Of a stretch of DNA of 64,000 nt, positions 18,284 to 27,452 are shown piece by piece; within the stretch, counting starts at the first letter, position 1, and each line of letters opens with the position of its first letter. A program made the position numbers and the translations under genes. Source of the stretch: Firmicutes bacterium AM55-24TS (GTDB lineage Bacteria > Bacillota > Clostridia > UBA1381); contig QTVU01000004.1 of assembly GCA_003460745.1 (NCBI GenBank), positions 61,803-125,802 on the forward strand, given 5' to 3'. The notes under the pieces were generated by a model, which was given only the letters and a program-made list of their open reading frames with translations, did no database searches and had not been told where the DNA came from.

Positions 18284-18614
18284 AACATTCTTCTCCTATA
18301 ATACTGTTCATAGCTTTCTTAAACACATTCCATTCTTTTTGCTTGCTTTCAAGCATTTCTTTGCCTGTATCAGTAAGTTTATAATACTTTCGCCTGCGTC
18401 CCTCATCTGTATCGTACCAATACGACTCAACCGCACCTTCCTTTTCAAGTGCGTGCAACATAGGATATAAAGTCCCCTCTTTCATTTCAAATGTGCTGTC
18501 CGAACGCCTTTCCAGTTCCTGCGTGATTTGATAGCCGTACATATCTTCACTTTTTAAAAGAGTCAATATCAATATTGATGTACTGCCTTTCATAAGTTCT
18601 TTATTGATTTTCAT
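18276..18614 (-). CDS. PadR-family transcriptional regulator
   Basis: This 112-residue winged-helix protein shows the PadR core: LILTLLKSEDMYGYQITQEL (recognition half), GTLYPMLHALEKEGAV (wing) and RRRKYYKLTDTGKEML. Proteins of this size bind as dimers to inverted repeats and usually repress their own operon. A matching inverted repeat (18634-18656) overlaps its own promoter. AGGAG lies eight bases before the ATG. Confidence 0.93.
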   Translation of the reverse strand: MKINKELMKGSTSILILTLLKSEDMYGYQITQELERRSDSTFEMKEGTLYPMLHALEKEGAVESYWYDTDEGRRRKYYKLTDTGKEMLESKQKEWNVFKKAMNSIIGEECYE

Positions 18615-18633
18615 TTTGCAACTCTCCTCTCTG

Positions 18634-18656
18634 TATACATAGAATTACTATGTATA
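18634..18656. promoter_or_regulatory. inverted-repeat operator, probably for PadR
   Basis: TATACATAG and CTATGTATA are perfect 9-base arms around AATTA. The site touches the -10 box and covers the expected transcription start. The ATGTAT/ATACAT core agrees with known PadR operators. Confidence 0.7.
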
Positions 18657-18684
18657 TCTTATCACTATATATGTAGTTTGTCAA
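18656..18684 (-). promoter_or_regulatory. promoter of the PadR module
   Basis: TTGACA (18679-18684), a 17-base spacer and TAAGAT (18656-18661) on the minus strand. Confidence 0.75.
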
Positions 18685-18692
18685 TACATATT

Positions 18693-18718
18693 AAAAAAAG
18701 ACTGCCAAAGCAGTCTTT
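18693..18718 (-). terminator. terminator of the NUDIX gene
   Basis: AAAGACTGC-CAAA-GCAGTCTTT, then seven T on the minus strand. Confidence 0.88.
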
Positions 18719-18744
18719 CAGAGGTTAGATAAATTGTCAATAAT

Positions 18745-19278
18745 TTATCCCAATATTGCTTTTGCTTTAAGTATTGCAACAGCGGTTTTTGCGTCATAAA
18801 TTTTATTATCCATTACCATTTTATAAAGTTCGTCAAGGCTGTATTTCGACACATTCAAAAATTCGCCGTCGTCAAGATTTTGACCGACAAAAGTAAGTTT
18901 TCTTGCAAGAAAAATATTAAGTTTTTCTTCACAATATCCCGGTGTTGCGTAATATTCGCCGAGATGTGTAAATTCCTCCGCCTTGTATCCCGTTTCCTCA
19001 ATAAGCTCCCTTGCACCACATTCCAAAGGATCTTCGCCGTACTCCATTTTACCGGCAGGAATTTCAAGCATTTCCGACTTAGCGGCAATTCTGTACTGCG
19101 TAACCATAAACACCTTACCGTCCCCGTCAACCGCAATAATTCCGACACCGCCCGGGTGACCGATAAGTTCACGCGTTGCCAAACGTCCGTCAGGAAGTTC
19201 GACTTTTTCCTTACGCACCTTTATGATTTTACCGTCATAAATTTCTTCGCTCGACACTGTTTTTTCTTCAAAATTCAT
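18745..19278 (-). CDS. NUDIX hydrolase, ADP-ribose pyrophosphatase type
   Basis: The 177-residue protein has the full NUDIX box, GKMEYGEDPLECGARELIEE, with the RELxEE core that binds Mg, and the upstream IPAG segment typical of ADP-ribose pyrophosphatases (NudF/YqkG). It would split ADP-ribose to AMP and ribose 5-phosphate. Its ATG shares one base with the methyltransferase stop (TAATG), so the two are coupled. Confidence 0.9.
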   Translation of the reverse strand: MNFEEKTVSSEEIYDGKIIKVRKEKVELPDGRLATRELIGHPGGVGIIAVDGDGKVFMVTQYRIAAKSEMLEIPAGKMEYGEDPLECGARELIEETGYKAEEFTHLGEYYATPGYCEEKLNIFLARKLTFVGQNLDDGEFLNVSKYSLDELYKMVMDNKIYDAKTAVAILKAKAILG

Positions 19279-20432
19279 TATATTTCACCCTTTCGACAAA
19301 ATCTTTCAATAGCAGGTTTAACATTCAGCATTTCTTTCAGATTTTCAAAATCCTGTTTTGACTTTTCGTTTTTCTTGCCTGTATACACCGCACGAATCAT
19401 AATATTTTTAGGGGTTTCAAGCGGTGATATATACTCAATCATACTAACCTTATATCCGACACTTTCAAGATATGCCGCACGAAGTCCGTCCGTCAATGTA
19501 TCTGCAAGTCTGGCTTTTAAAATGCCGTGCTTTGTTATCGCCTCAAACGGCTCATACGAATACTGTTTTAAAATATCCTTATGACAACACGGAACAGACA
19601 CAATCGCTCTCGACTTTGCTCTTATACCGAGTGCAAGTGCCATATCCGTTGCGGTATCGCAGGCGTGAAGCGACACGACTATATCGGGTCTTATAGGCGG
19701 TGTATACTCCGTAAGGTCGGCTTTGATGAACTCCATATTGTTGTATCCGAGATTTTTAGCCATTCTCTTTGACGCCTCTATTACAGTTTCAGAATAGTCA
19801 ACACCGATAAAATGACACTTCTTTTTAAGTATTTCTTTCAAATAGAAATTCATAACGAATGACAAATAACTTTTACCGCAAGCCGCGTCAAAAATAACAT
19901 ATTCGTCCCTGTCACCGATTTCTTTAAGCACACCCTGCATTAATTCAACAAAATAATCTATCTGATTATACTTACGGATTTTATCATTTTTAATCTTGCC
20001 GTTCTTGGCAAGTATACCTATTTCTTCAAGCAACTCTTTCGCAAGTGCGGGATTTACGACATACTCTCTGCCCGTCTGCACAACGCTCGTCTTATTTATC
20101 TCTTTCGTAACATCCTCGTGACGCATATTGACTTTTTTATCGTTTGCGTCAATTACAATCTTCGCACCGCGTTCGCTGTAAATTATCTGCGCCTCGTCAT
20201 ATTTAAGCAATTCTTCCGCGATTATATCCCACAAACCGTCTTTTTCCACTTTGCGTTTAACCGCTTGATAATCAAGAGTTATATCGTCCGTATACAATAT
20301 TTTTGCAGGGAAATTCTTAGTTCCCGACTTTAAATTAATAGTAATATCATTAAAAAAATCTTTGTTTTCTTCCATTCTCGAAACAAGTCCGCCGAAAAAC
20401 AAATTTACTTTTGAAACAGTTTTCTTATTCAT
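19278..20432 (-). CDS. class I SAM-dependent methyltransferase (Methyltransf_32 type)
   Basis: The 384-residue protein has an N-terminal part of unknown fold (1-165) and a Rossmann methyltransferase domain: motif I IFDAACGKSYLSFVM, acidic loop GVDYSETVI, and VSLHACDTATD followed by VSVPCCHKD. The HACDTATD/PCCH pattern is that of PF13679, whose known members modify RNA or protein; the target here is unknown. It is the first gene of a two-gene operon with the NUDIX hydrolase, from a promoter at 20470-20498. Confidence 0.82.
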   Translation of the reverse strand: MNKKTVSKVNLFFGGLVSRMEENKDFFNDITINLKSGTKNFPAKILYTDDITLDYQAVKRKVEKDGLWDIIAEELLKYDEAQIIYSERGAKIVIDANDKKVNMRHEDVTKEINKTSVVQTGREYVVNPALAKELLEEIGILAKNGKIKNDKIRKYNQIDYFVELMQGVLKEIGDRDEYVIFDAACGKSYLSFVMNFYLKEILKKKCHFIGVDYSETVIEASKRMAKNLGYNNMEFIKADLTEYTPPIRPDIVVSLHACDTATDMALALGIRAKSRAIVSVPCCHKDILKQYSYEPFEAITKHGILKARLADTLTDGLRAAYLESVGYKVSMIEYISPLETPKNIMIRAVYTGKKNEKSKQDFENLKEMLNVKPAIERFCRKGEI

Positions 20433-20469
20433 TATTTCTCCCTATTTTCTTTGTTAATTTTACACTATC

Positions 20470-20498
20470 ATTCTATCATTTAAGCCTTACGCTGTCAA
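20470..20498 (-). promoter_or_regulatory. promoter of the methyltransferase-NUDIX operon
   Basis: TTGACA (20493-20498), 17 bases, TAGAAT (20470-20475) on the minus strand. Confidence 0.7.
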
Positions 20499-20499
20499 C

Positions 20500-20532
20500 A
20501 AAAAAGGACAATCTCTGGGATTATCCTTTTTA
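20500..20532 (-). terminator. terminator of the second sugar ABC operon
   Basis: AAAAGGATAATC pairs with GATTGTCCTTTT (one G-U) and is followed by T residues on the minus strand. Confidence 0.8.
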
Positions 20533-20542
20533 ATCATTTTTT

Positions 20543-22132
20543 TTATTTTTTCATATCGGCATAAGCCTGTTCTTTTTCGTCAAGAACAGCTTGATAACCT
20601 GCGTCAAGGTATTCCTTGCAAGCAGCCTCATACTTTGCGTCAAATTCTTCAGGCTTACAGTTAATCAAATCAACCTGAATAACTTCCCACTTACTCTTTA
20701 AAGTTTCGGCATACTGCGAAAGGCTGTCGATTGATCTGTCGAACAAGAAATCTGTATACTTATATTCCTTAGTCTTTTGATAACCGTCATATGACTGTTG
20801 AATTAAGTCCTCAAATCCCGCCGGTGCGTATGTTTTCTTTTGTACGGCAAGGTTTTTCTCGTCACTGCCGTAGTCCTTACCCTCTGTTACAAGGCACCAC
20901 ATATCTTTATTTGAATTGTAGTTCAATCTTTCTTCACCTGTGTAATCGTCAATAAGTACAGGAATTTCGTCCTCAACTTTATATGTAACGTTTTCAATAC
21001 CGTTTTGCATTACGAACAGGTTTTCATCTTGTGCAAGCCACTCAAAATACATTAGCACTGCCTCAGGGTGTTCACAGTCAACACTGATACCGCTTACCAT
21101 ACCGAACGGCCAATCTGCTCTGCCTGCAGGCTTTGTACCCTCCGGATAACCTGCACCTGCGTCAAGCACTGCAACCTTTGCGTCTGGGCAATTTTGAAGG
21201 AGTGTTTGAAGTACAGGAGGATTTTGTGACAAATAGAATCCGAACACGCCTGCTTTACCCGATACAAAATCGGCTTGCTTTTGGTTACCGTCCTTGTCAA
21301 GATACCATTCAGGACTGATAAGCCCATCGTTATAAAGCTGGTTCATATACTTTAACTTCTGCTTTGTTGCGTCATATGTAAGCGATGCAACAGTAATATC
21401 CGAATACATCGCGTTATCTTCTTCCGAAAGCGGATATTCTCTGTATTCATAGTTCGGGAAATATGCGTTGTAAAGGCTCTCCGTTGCAGGGATTGTATTT
21501 TCGCCGCCAAGCTTTAATTCCTTAAACTTCTTTAGTGCATTTACATATTCCTCTTGATTTGTCGGCATTGAAAGTCCTGCTTTTTCAAGCCAGTCTGTAC
21601 GGATAAGAGTTACCCAGTTATAAGCCAACGGACGAGTTGCCGCAAGGAAATATCTTTGGTCGTCAACCTTTGTATATTCCTCCAAATCCTTTGTCTTTTC
21701 ATAGAATGTCGGTGCGTATGTCTTTAACACGTCCTCATCAATCGGCTGGAACGCTCCTCTTGAATAATATGAAATCATTGTCGGATAGTCATAGCTGAAA
21801 AGAATATCGGGTTCTTCGCCTGCTGCAAGCAATTCATTAAATACCGTTACATCTTCCTTACGCGTAACAGGTACAAATGTCATTTTGATATTGTACTTGT
21901 CACCGAAATTCTTTTGAACATAATCCGTCCAATAGTTGTTGTCTACGTCTGCCTGTCCCTGCATACCTCTGTCATATACAGGTATTTTAAGCTCAATTTG
22001 CTCATCATAGGCTTTCGGGCCTGTAAGCTCCGCTTTATCCATCTGCATTTTACCCTTACCGCCGCATGACGCAAGCAAAGATACCGCAGTCACTGTGCTT
22101 AGTGCAGCACACAATACTTTCTTTAAATTCAT
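20543..22132 (-). CDS. extracellular sugar-binding lipoprotein of the second LplA-type ABC importer
   Basis: The 529-residue protein has a lipoprotein signal with lipobox LLASC (Cys23) followed by a Gly/Lys linker. The rest has the pattern of large LplA-type solute-binding proteins (AYNWVTLIRTDWLEKAGLSMP, a conserved ligand-side segment). It follows two permeases. It is clearly different in sequence from the binding protein at 9398-10912, so the two systems should take different oligosaccharides. Its partner ATPase is not encoded here. Confidence 0.9.
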   Translation of the reverse strand: MNLKKVLCAALSTVTAVSLLASCGGKGKMQMDKAELTGPKAYDEQIELKIPVYDRGMQGQADVDNNYWTDYVQKNFGDKYNIKMTFVPVTRKEDVTVFNELLAAGEEPDILFSYDYPTMISYYSRGAFQPIDEDVLKTYAPTFYEKTKDLEEYTKVDDQRYFLAATRPLAYNWVTLIRTDWLEKAGLSMPTNQEEYVNALKKFKELKLGGENTIPATESLYNAYFPNYEYREYPLSEEDNAMYSDITVASLTYDATKQKLKYMNQLYNDGLISPEWYLDKDGNQKQADFVSGKAGVFGFYLSQNPPVLQTLLQNCPDAKVAVLDAGAGYPEGTKPAGRADWPFGMVSGISVDCEHPEAVLMYFEWLAQDENLFVMQNGIENVTYKVEDEIPVLIDDYTGEERLNYNSNKDMWCLVTEGKDYGSDEKNLAVQKKTYAPAGFEDLIQQSYDGYQKTKEYKYTDFLFDRSIDSLSQYAETLKSKWEVIQVDLINCKPEEFDAKYEAACKEYLDAGYQAVLDEKEQAYADMKK

Positions 22133-22169
22133 TTTTCTTTTCCCCTCTCTTTTTAAATATGTTTTTTCA

Positions 22170-23045
22170 TTATTCTTTTACTGCACCTATCATAACACCC
22201 TTAACAAAATACTTTTGTATGAAAGGATAAACAATTACGATAGGAATAGTTGCAAACATAATACAAGCCGATTTCAAAACTTCCTCAGCCTGCATACTCT
22301 CCCCTGCGACTTCCTGCGAAACCGACGAATTTGAACCTGCCGCATTAACAAGCTCATACAACTTTAACTGCAACGGTTTAAGCGGTGACTTTGTTATAAA
22401 GTAAAGTGCGTCTTGGAATGTATTCCAACGACCTACCGCATAGAACAGTGCAAGCGTCGCCAAAACAGGCACTGACAACGGCAATACAATTCTAATCAGT
22501 ACAATAAAGTCGTTACAGCCGTCAATCGCAGCAGCCTCCTCCAAACTTTGCGGTACACTGTTTTGCATAAATGTACGAAGTATTATCAAATTATATGCCG
22601 AAAATGCAAGCGGTAGTATCAAAACCGCCGCCGTATTTATAAGGTGCAACTGGCTCATAAGTATGTAATCGGGAATTGTTCCGGCAGTGAAGTACATTGT
22701 TATAAGAAATATTACGCCTATAACTTTTCTGCCCTTCAGACGTTTTCTTGACAGTGCAAACGCACCGCATATTGTAAGGAACATACCGAGTGCCGTAAAC
22801 GCAACCGTCACAAACACCGTAAACCACAATGAACGCATCATTGTCGCATCACCGAAAACCGTCTTATATGCGTCAAGATTGACGTCCTTAGGAATAAGGA
22901 ACACTTGATTTGACATTACCGCACCGTTACCGCTGATTGAAACCGAAAGAACGTGTATAAACGGTATAAGACACAAAAGCGAAAGTACAGCCATAAACAC
23001 ATATATAAACACATCTGTCAAAACATCAGTAGCTTTTCTTTTCAT
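22170..23045 (-). CDS. carbohydrate ABC transporter permease, LplC/YtcP type
   Basis: This 291-residue six-helix permease has the EAA loop EEAAAIDGCNDFIVLIRIVLP and the family end VKGVMIGAVKE. Its start shares a base with the upstream permease stop (TAATG). It is paralogous to 11021-11902 and has a short insert (NAAGSNSSVSQEVAGES) in the last periplasmic-side loop. Confidence 0.93.
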   Translation of the reverse strand: MKRKATDVLTDVFIYVFMAVLSLLCLIPFIHVLSVSISGNGAVMSNQVFLIPKDVNLDAYKTVFGDATMMRSLWFTVFVTVAFTALGMFLTICGAFALSRKRLKGRKVIGVIFLITMYFTAGTIPDYILMSQLHLINTAAVLILPLAFSAYNLIILRTFMQNSVPQSLEEAAAIDGCNDFIVLIRIVLPLSVPVLATLALFYAVGRWNTFQDALYFITKSPLKPLQLKLYELVNAAGSNSSVSQEVAGESMQAEEVLKSACIMFATIPIVIVYPFIQKYFVKGVMIGAVKE

Positions 23046-23983
23046 TATATTATACCGTCCTCTCCCATAAGTTTTGCAAACTTATCCGATGCAAATACGA
23101 AGATAAGTCCTACGACCGACTGGAACAAACCAACCGCCGTTGCGATGTTATATCTGTGCGACTGCAAGCCGACACGATAAACGAATGTCGAAATAACGTC
23201 CGAGAAATCTCTTACAAGCGGATTGTCCAATGTATACGGACGTTCAAACGATATACCCAAAATTCTTCCCAAACTCATTATCAGCATTACAACGATTGTC
23301 GAACGAATACAAGGAAGTGTTATATTCCATATTTTTCTCCATCTGCCTGCACCGTCAACCGTTGCCGCTTCGTAAAGGTCAGCATTAATACCTGTGATTG
23401 CGGCAAGATATATAATCGTACCCCAACCCATGCTCTGCCATACGCCGATTAAACAGTACGACACAAGCCAATGCCATTTTTCCGTCAGGAACGGTATGCT
23501 TTCACCGCCGTGACGCATTATAAGTACGTTCACAAATCCCGTAGACGGTGACAAAAGCTGATAGAATATACCTGCAATGATTACCCACGAAAGAAAATGC
23601 GGTAAATATAAAACCGTTTGGCTGATACGTTTGAAATACTTATTGCGTATTTCATTTAATAATATCGCCAAAATTATCGGAGCCGGAAAACCTATTATAA
23701 GATCAAGACCGTTAAGCACGATAGTATTACGAAGTGCTATGTAAAAATCTTTCATTTTGAAGATTTCCTTAAACGCGTCAAAACCTATGAATTTCGCTCT
23801 CTCAAAACCGCCGACAACGTCATAATTAAGAAACGCTACCGACAACCCCAAAAGCGGTAAAAACTTAAAGACTATCGCAAATGCCAACGGAAAGAACAGC
23901 AGTACATACAACTGCCAGTCCCTTTTCAGATAGTATTTAAAGCCTTTTTTATCTCTCTCTTTTAACTTTTTACCCTTTTTCAT
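23045..23983 (-). CDS. carbohydrate ABC transporter permease, LplB/YteP type
   Basis: This 312-residue permease has a basic N-terminus (KKGKKLKERDKKGFKYYLKR) and the EAA loop YEAATVDGAGRWRKIWNITLP. It is first in the second importer operon, under a strong promoter at 24035-24063. Confidence 0.93.
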   Translation of the reverse strand: MKKGKKLKERDKKGFKYYLKRDWQLYVLLFFPLAFAIVFKFLPLLGLSVAFLNYDVVGGFERAKFIGFDAFKEIFKMKDFYIALRNTIVLNGLDLIIGFPAPIILAILLNEIRNKYFKRISQTVLYLPHFLSWVIIAGIFYQLLSPSTGFVNVLIMRHGGESIPFLTEKWHWLVSYCLIGVWQSMGWGTIIYLAAITGINADLYEAATVDGAGRWRKIWNITLPCIRSTIVVMLIMSLGRILGISFERPYTLDNPLVRDFSDVISTFVYRVGLQSHRYNIATAVGLFQSVVGLIFVFASDKFAKLMGEDGII

Positions 23984-24034
23984 TAAACAGCTTTACCCCC
24001 TCTTTTTACCTTAATTTGTTACTATGCAATATAA

Positions 24035-24063
24035 ATACTATCATTTTTTATGCAATATGTCAA
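24035..24063 (-). promoter_or_regulatory. promoter of the second sugar ABC operon
   Basis: TTGACA (24058-24063), 17 bases, TAGTAT (24035-24040) on the minus strand. Confidence 0.7.
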
Positions 24064-24108
24064 TCAAATTACGTTTTTTATATAAAAAAGCCGTCTTTTT
24101 ATACAAAA

Positions 24109-24138
24109 CAAAAAAGACGTTTTAAAAACGTCCTTTTT
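24109..24138 (-). terminator. terminator of the GH53 gene
   Basis: On the minus strand AAAAGGACGTTTT folds back on AAAACGTCTTTT and ends in T residues. Confidence 0.8.
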
Positions 24139-24150
24139 GAGTGTTGTTGT

Positions 24151-26025
24151 TTATTTTTTAATTAATCGGCTGCCATTCCACACATAAACCGCATATTTAC
24201 CTTGCGGCAGATTTACCGAAACGATCTCTGCCGTATTTGCGTTTACTTCTTTTGACACGTTTTGTACACTGTTTATGACATTGTTTTCGTCATAACCGAT
24301 TACAATAACACTTACCTTTTTCGTACTGTCGGTATTGTTTTCAATTCGTGTTTTGACATTCTTTTCATCACTTATAGTTTGAATATTGACTTCTTCCTTA
24401 CTGCTTGAAGAATGTTTATATACGTCAACCGATGGAATAGCTTTTCCGTCAAAATCGAAAAGCGTTGTGTTTTCGACAACGTTAACGTCTGTCTTATCGT
24501 CACTTTCCTTTACAGCCCAACCCGACAAAGACGCATTTTTATTATCTTTATCTTCGACGTGAATCATACAAGGGTCCCAATAAAGCACACCCAGACATCT
24601 GTTATCGTCAACGCTTTTTAATTCGTTGAAAAGTTCTGCCATAAAATTTTTATGTCCTGCCATTGTCGGCGGATAAATGTCCTTATACACATCTGAATCC
24701 TTTAACTGTCCCGCATAACCGTCTTTTCTTGTTTCGTTCCAATTAAAACCTGTTTCCATAATCATAATGTCTTTGTCGTACTTCTTTGAAATTTCATTAC
24801 AAAATTCCTTACAGGCTTCCGCATTGTTGTCCGTCCATGCAGGATAATATGACGCACCGATTACGTCATACTTTGCACCGAGTTTGTCAAGTTCATCAAA
24901 GAAATATGTGAATTTGTTTGACTTTGAACCGTCATCAAGGTGAATTATAACCTTTGAGTCCTCCGACACCGCCTTTACCGCGTCATATCCGGCATTGATA
25001 AACTTAACAAGACCTTCCCAATCTTTTGGGCATTTTATATCTTTATCTGCGTTTTTATCGTCACCGAACACAAGTTCAAATCTATCTCTGTTCATACTTG
25101 CATCATATGTATTGCCGAACGGAAACAACATTCCGCCGCGAATTTCATTGCCAAGCGAAACATATTCCGGAACAGTCCCCTGTGCCTTTAACTTTGACAT
25201 AATATCATATGTATAGTTGTATACTATTTCCGCAAGTTTATCTTGAATTTCCTCTCTTTGTTCACTTGTCATTGAGTTTAGAAAGTCCGCATTCTTAACG
25301 TCATAGCCAAGCTCGTCTTTAATCTGCTTAACCCATTCGGACGGAATAATCTGTCTTGAGCCGTTCGACCAATAATCGGAATAATTAAACGTGAACTGTA
25401 TTCCCATACCTGCGTCCTTTGCACGTTTGGCAAGTTTCAGACAATCTTCTTCGTCCTGAAAACCACTCGGAAGATAATACACTCCGTCACCTGTACCTTT
25501 GCCCGGTGTATTGCTAAGACGTATTCTCGCCATATTCATACCGTTCTGCGACAAAAATTCAAATGGGTCAACCTTGTTTCCGTCACTGTCTTTATATTCA
25601 CCGCCAAGGCTTTCGATATAATCAACTTCGGTCATATCGCCACCTTGTATAAAGCCGTTTTGCTTGTCCGTCTTAACAAGATCAACGTCCGATATTGCAA
25701 TCACGCCGTTTCCGTCAGTACCAACGCCGATTGTGCATTTACCGTTTTCAACTTCAATTCCTCTTACGGTAACCTTAACACCGTCAGCCGAAACAGGTAA
25801 AACCGTACTTGCCGCAGTGTATCCGTCCGACACTCCGTACAAATACGACACACCCTCCTCCGAAGTATTTTTACATACCGCCGTAAGGTCATAATATCCG
25901 TTTTCAAGATTAGTTACTTCAACGCTTTTACCGCCCGTAACGTCACCGCTGAAATCAATGCTTTGTGCATATACCGCAGTCTGTAAAACAGCAACCGCCG
26001 CTATAACCATTAATATCTTTTTCAT
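24151..26025 (-). CDS. secreted GH53 endo-beta-1,4-galactanase
   Basis: The protein (624 residues from ATG 26025) has a signal peptide (MKKILMVIAAVAVLQTAVYA), a short N-terminal domain (to about 130) and a GH53 barrel that starts GFIQGGDMTEVDYIESLGG. The catalytic Glu residues are expected in YVSLGNEIRGG (acid/base) and MIMETGFNW (nucleophile). A C-terminal tail lies beyond about 540. GH53 cuts beta-1,4-galactan side chains of rhamnogalacturonan I. AAGGAG is eight bases before the chosen ATG; an in-frame GTG at 26034 overlaps that site. No cell-wall anchor is visible, so the enzyme is probably released. Confidence 0.92.
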   Translation of the reverse strand: MKKILMVIAAVAVLQTAVYAQSIDFSGDVTGGKSVEVTNLENGYYDLTAVCKNTSEEGVSYLYGVSDGYTAASTVLPVSADGVKVTVRGIEVENGKCTIGVGTDGNGVIAISDVDLVKTDKQNGFIQGGDMTEVDYIESLGGEYKDSDGNKVDPFEFLSQNGMNMARIRLSNTPGKGTGDGVYYLPSGFQDEEDCLKLAKRAKDAGMGIQFTFNYSDYWSNGSRQIIPSEWVKQIKDELGYDVKNADFLNSMTSEQREEIQDKLAEIVYNYTYDIMSKLKAQGTVPEYVSLGNEIRGGMLFPFGNTYDASMNRDRFELVFGDDKNADKDIKCPKDWEGLVKFINAGYDAVKAVSEDSKVIIHLDDGSKSNKFTYFFDELDKLGAKYDVIGASYYPAWTDNNAEACKEFCNEISKKYDKDIMIMETGFNWNETRKDGYAGQLKDSDVYKDIYPPTMAGHKNFMAELFNELKSVDDNRCLGVLYWDPCMIHVEDKDNKNASLSGWAVKESDDKTDVNVVENTTLFDFDGKAIPSVDVYKHSSSSKEEVNIQTISDEKNVKTRIENNTDSTKKVSVIVIGYDENNVINSVQNVSKEVNANTAEIVSVNLPQGKYAVYVWNGSRLIKK

Positions 26026-26040
26026 ACAGCACACTCCTTT

Positions 26041-27390
26041 TTATTGTTTTAATATTTTTTTGCTTCTTATTGTAAACATTATCGTTGTACAGCTTGCCGC
26101 AACGACATCACTTACCGGCTCCGCCAAAAGCAATCCCCATACTCCCATATTTGCGATATTCGGAAGTATAAGTGCAAGCGGAAACAGAAGTATAATTTTT
26201 CTAAGGCACGCAAGAAACATTGATATTTTCGCCTCACCCAATGCCAAAAACGTCTGCTGACACGCACACTGTGCACCCATCACAGACATACCTGCAAGGA
26301 AAAGACGAGTTGAGTTTATACCTATATCTATAAGCTCTTGGTCATTTGTGAACATCTTCAAAAACGCTGTCGGGAACACTTCGACAAGCGCAACCGCAAA
26401 AAGCGAGAAACATATACTTACCGTAAATTGAAGTTTAAACGCTTTTTTCACTCTGTCAAAACGCTTTGCACCGTAATTATATCCGATAACAGGCTGTGCG
26501 CCTTGCGAAAAACCGTTAAGCGGCATCCATATAAGCTGTGTTAAGCTGAACAGTATCGACATCAGTGCAACATACAGGTCATTTCCGTATTTAAGCATAC
26601 CGTTGTTGAATGTAAGCTGAATTAAACATTCCGTTGCCTGCATTATAAACGGTGACACACCGAGCGATAAAACCGAAGTAACGATTTTTCCGTCCAAAAC
26701 AAGATTTTTAAGTCTGATTTTCAAAACGGTCTTTTTACCCGTCAAAAATTTAAGCACCCACAAACACGATACACCTTGCGAAATTATCGTTGCAAGCGCC
26801 GCACCCTTTACGCCCATTCCGAACACATATATAAAAATCGGGTCAAGCACAATATTCAGCACCGCACCTATGCAAACGGTCATCATACTTGTTTTTGCAA
26901 AGCCTTGATTTGTTATAAACAAATTCAGTCCCAACGCAATCTGTACAAATATCGTACCGACAAGATATATGCTTATATAATCCGACGCATACGGCAAAGT
27001 TGCCTCACTTGCGCCGAATTTCATCAATATCTGATTTTTCGTAAGCATAAACACAACCGCCAGCACTACCGAAAATATTATAAGCAGCATTGTACAGTTG
27101 CCGAGTATTTTCTCTGCTTTGTCGTTGTCTTTTTCTCCCATGCTTACCGCCGCTCTTGACGCACCGCCCATACCTGCAAGCATTGCAAATGCCGAAACAA
27201 GCAATATTATAGGAAACGTAACACCCAAGCCTGCAAGCGAAAGTGAGCCTATCTCCGGTATTCGTCCGACATAAATTCTGTCAACTATGTTATACAGCAA
27301 GTTTACAAGCTGTGCCATAACAGTCGGTATCGCAAGCTTAAACACAAGTTTTCCTATCGGTGCGGTTTCAAGCTGATTATTTTTATCCAT
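26041..27390 (-). CDS. MATE family efflux transporter (first copy)
   Basis: This protein of about 449 residues has twelve predicted helices in two MATE repeats (PIGKLVFKLAIPTVMAQLVN; then VSPFIMQATECLIQLTFNN). MATE proteins export cationic drugs or metabolites with Na+ or H+. I use the ATG at 27390 (MDKNNQLETAPIGK), preceded by GAGGTG; a TTG at 27411 is the longer option. It sits 15 bases upstream of the GH53 gene on the same strand, so they may be co-transcribed. It is distinct from the MATE gene at 41638. Confidence 0.9.
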   Translation of the reverse strand: MDKNNQLETAPIGKLVFKLAIPTVMAQLVNLLYNIVDRIYVGRIPEIGSLSLAGLGVTFPIILLVSAFAMLAGMGGASRAAVSMGEKDNDKAEKILGNCTMLLIIFSVVLAVVFMLTKNQILMKFGASEATLPYASDYISIYLVGTIFVQIALGLNLFITNQGFAKTSMMTVCIGAVLNIVLDPIFIYVFGMGVKGAALATIISQGVSCLWVLKFLTGKKTVLKIRLKNLVLDGKIVTSVLSLGVSPFIMQATECLIQLTFNNGMLKYGNDLYVALMSILFSLTQLIWMPLNGFSQGAQPVIGYNYGAKRFDRVKKAFKLQFTVSICFSLFAVALVEVFPTAFLKMFTNDQELIDIGINSTRLFLAGMSVMGAQCACQQTFLALGEAKISMFLACLRKIILLFPLALILPNIANMGVWGLLLAEPVSDVVAASCTTIMFTIRSKKILKQ

Positions 27391-27411
27391 TAAATACACC
27401 TCAATATACAA

Positions 27412-27440
27412 AACGAGCTGTTAATTTCTAACAGCTCGTT
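27412..27440 (-). terminator. terminator of the GH112 gene
   Basis: AACGAGCTGTTA and TAACAGCTCGTT form a perfect 12-base stem with a 5-base loop; the T-run on the minus strand is short (TTTTG), so termination may be partial. Confidence 0.75.
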
Positions 27441-27452
27441 AGTTTTATTTTA

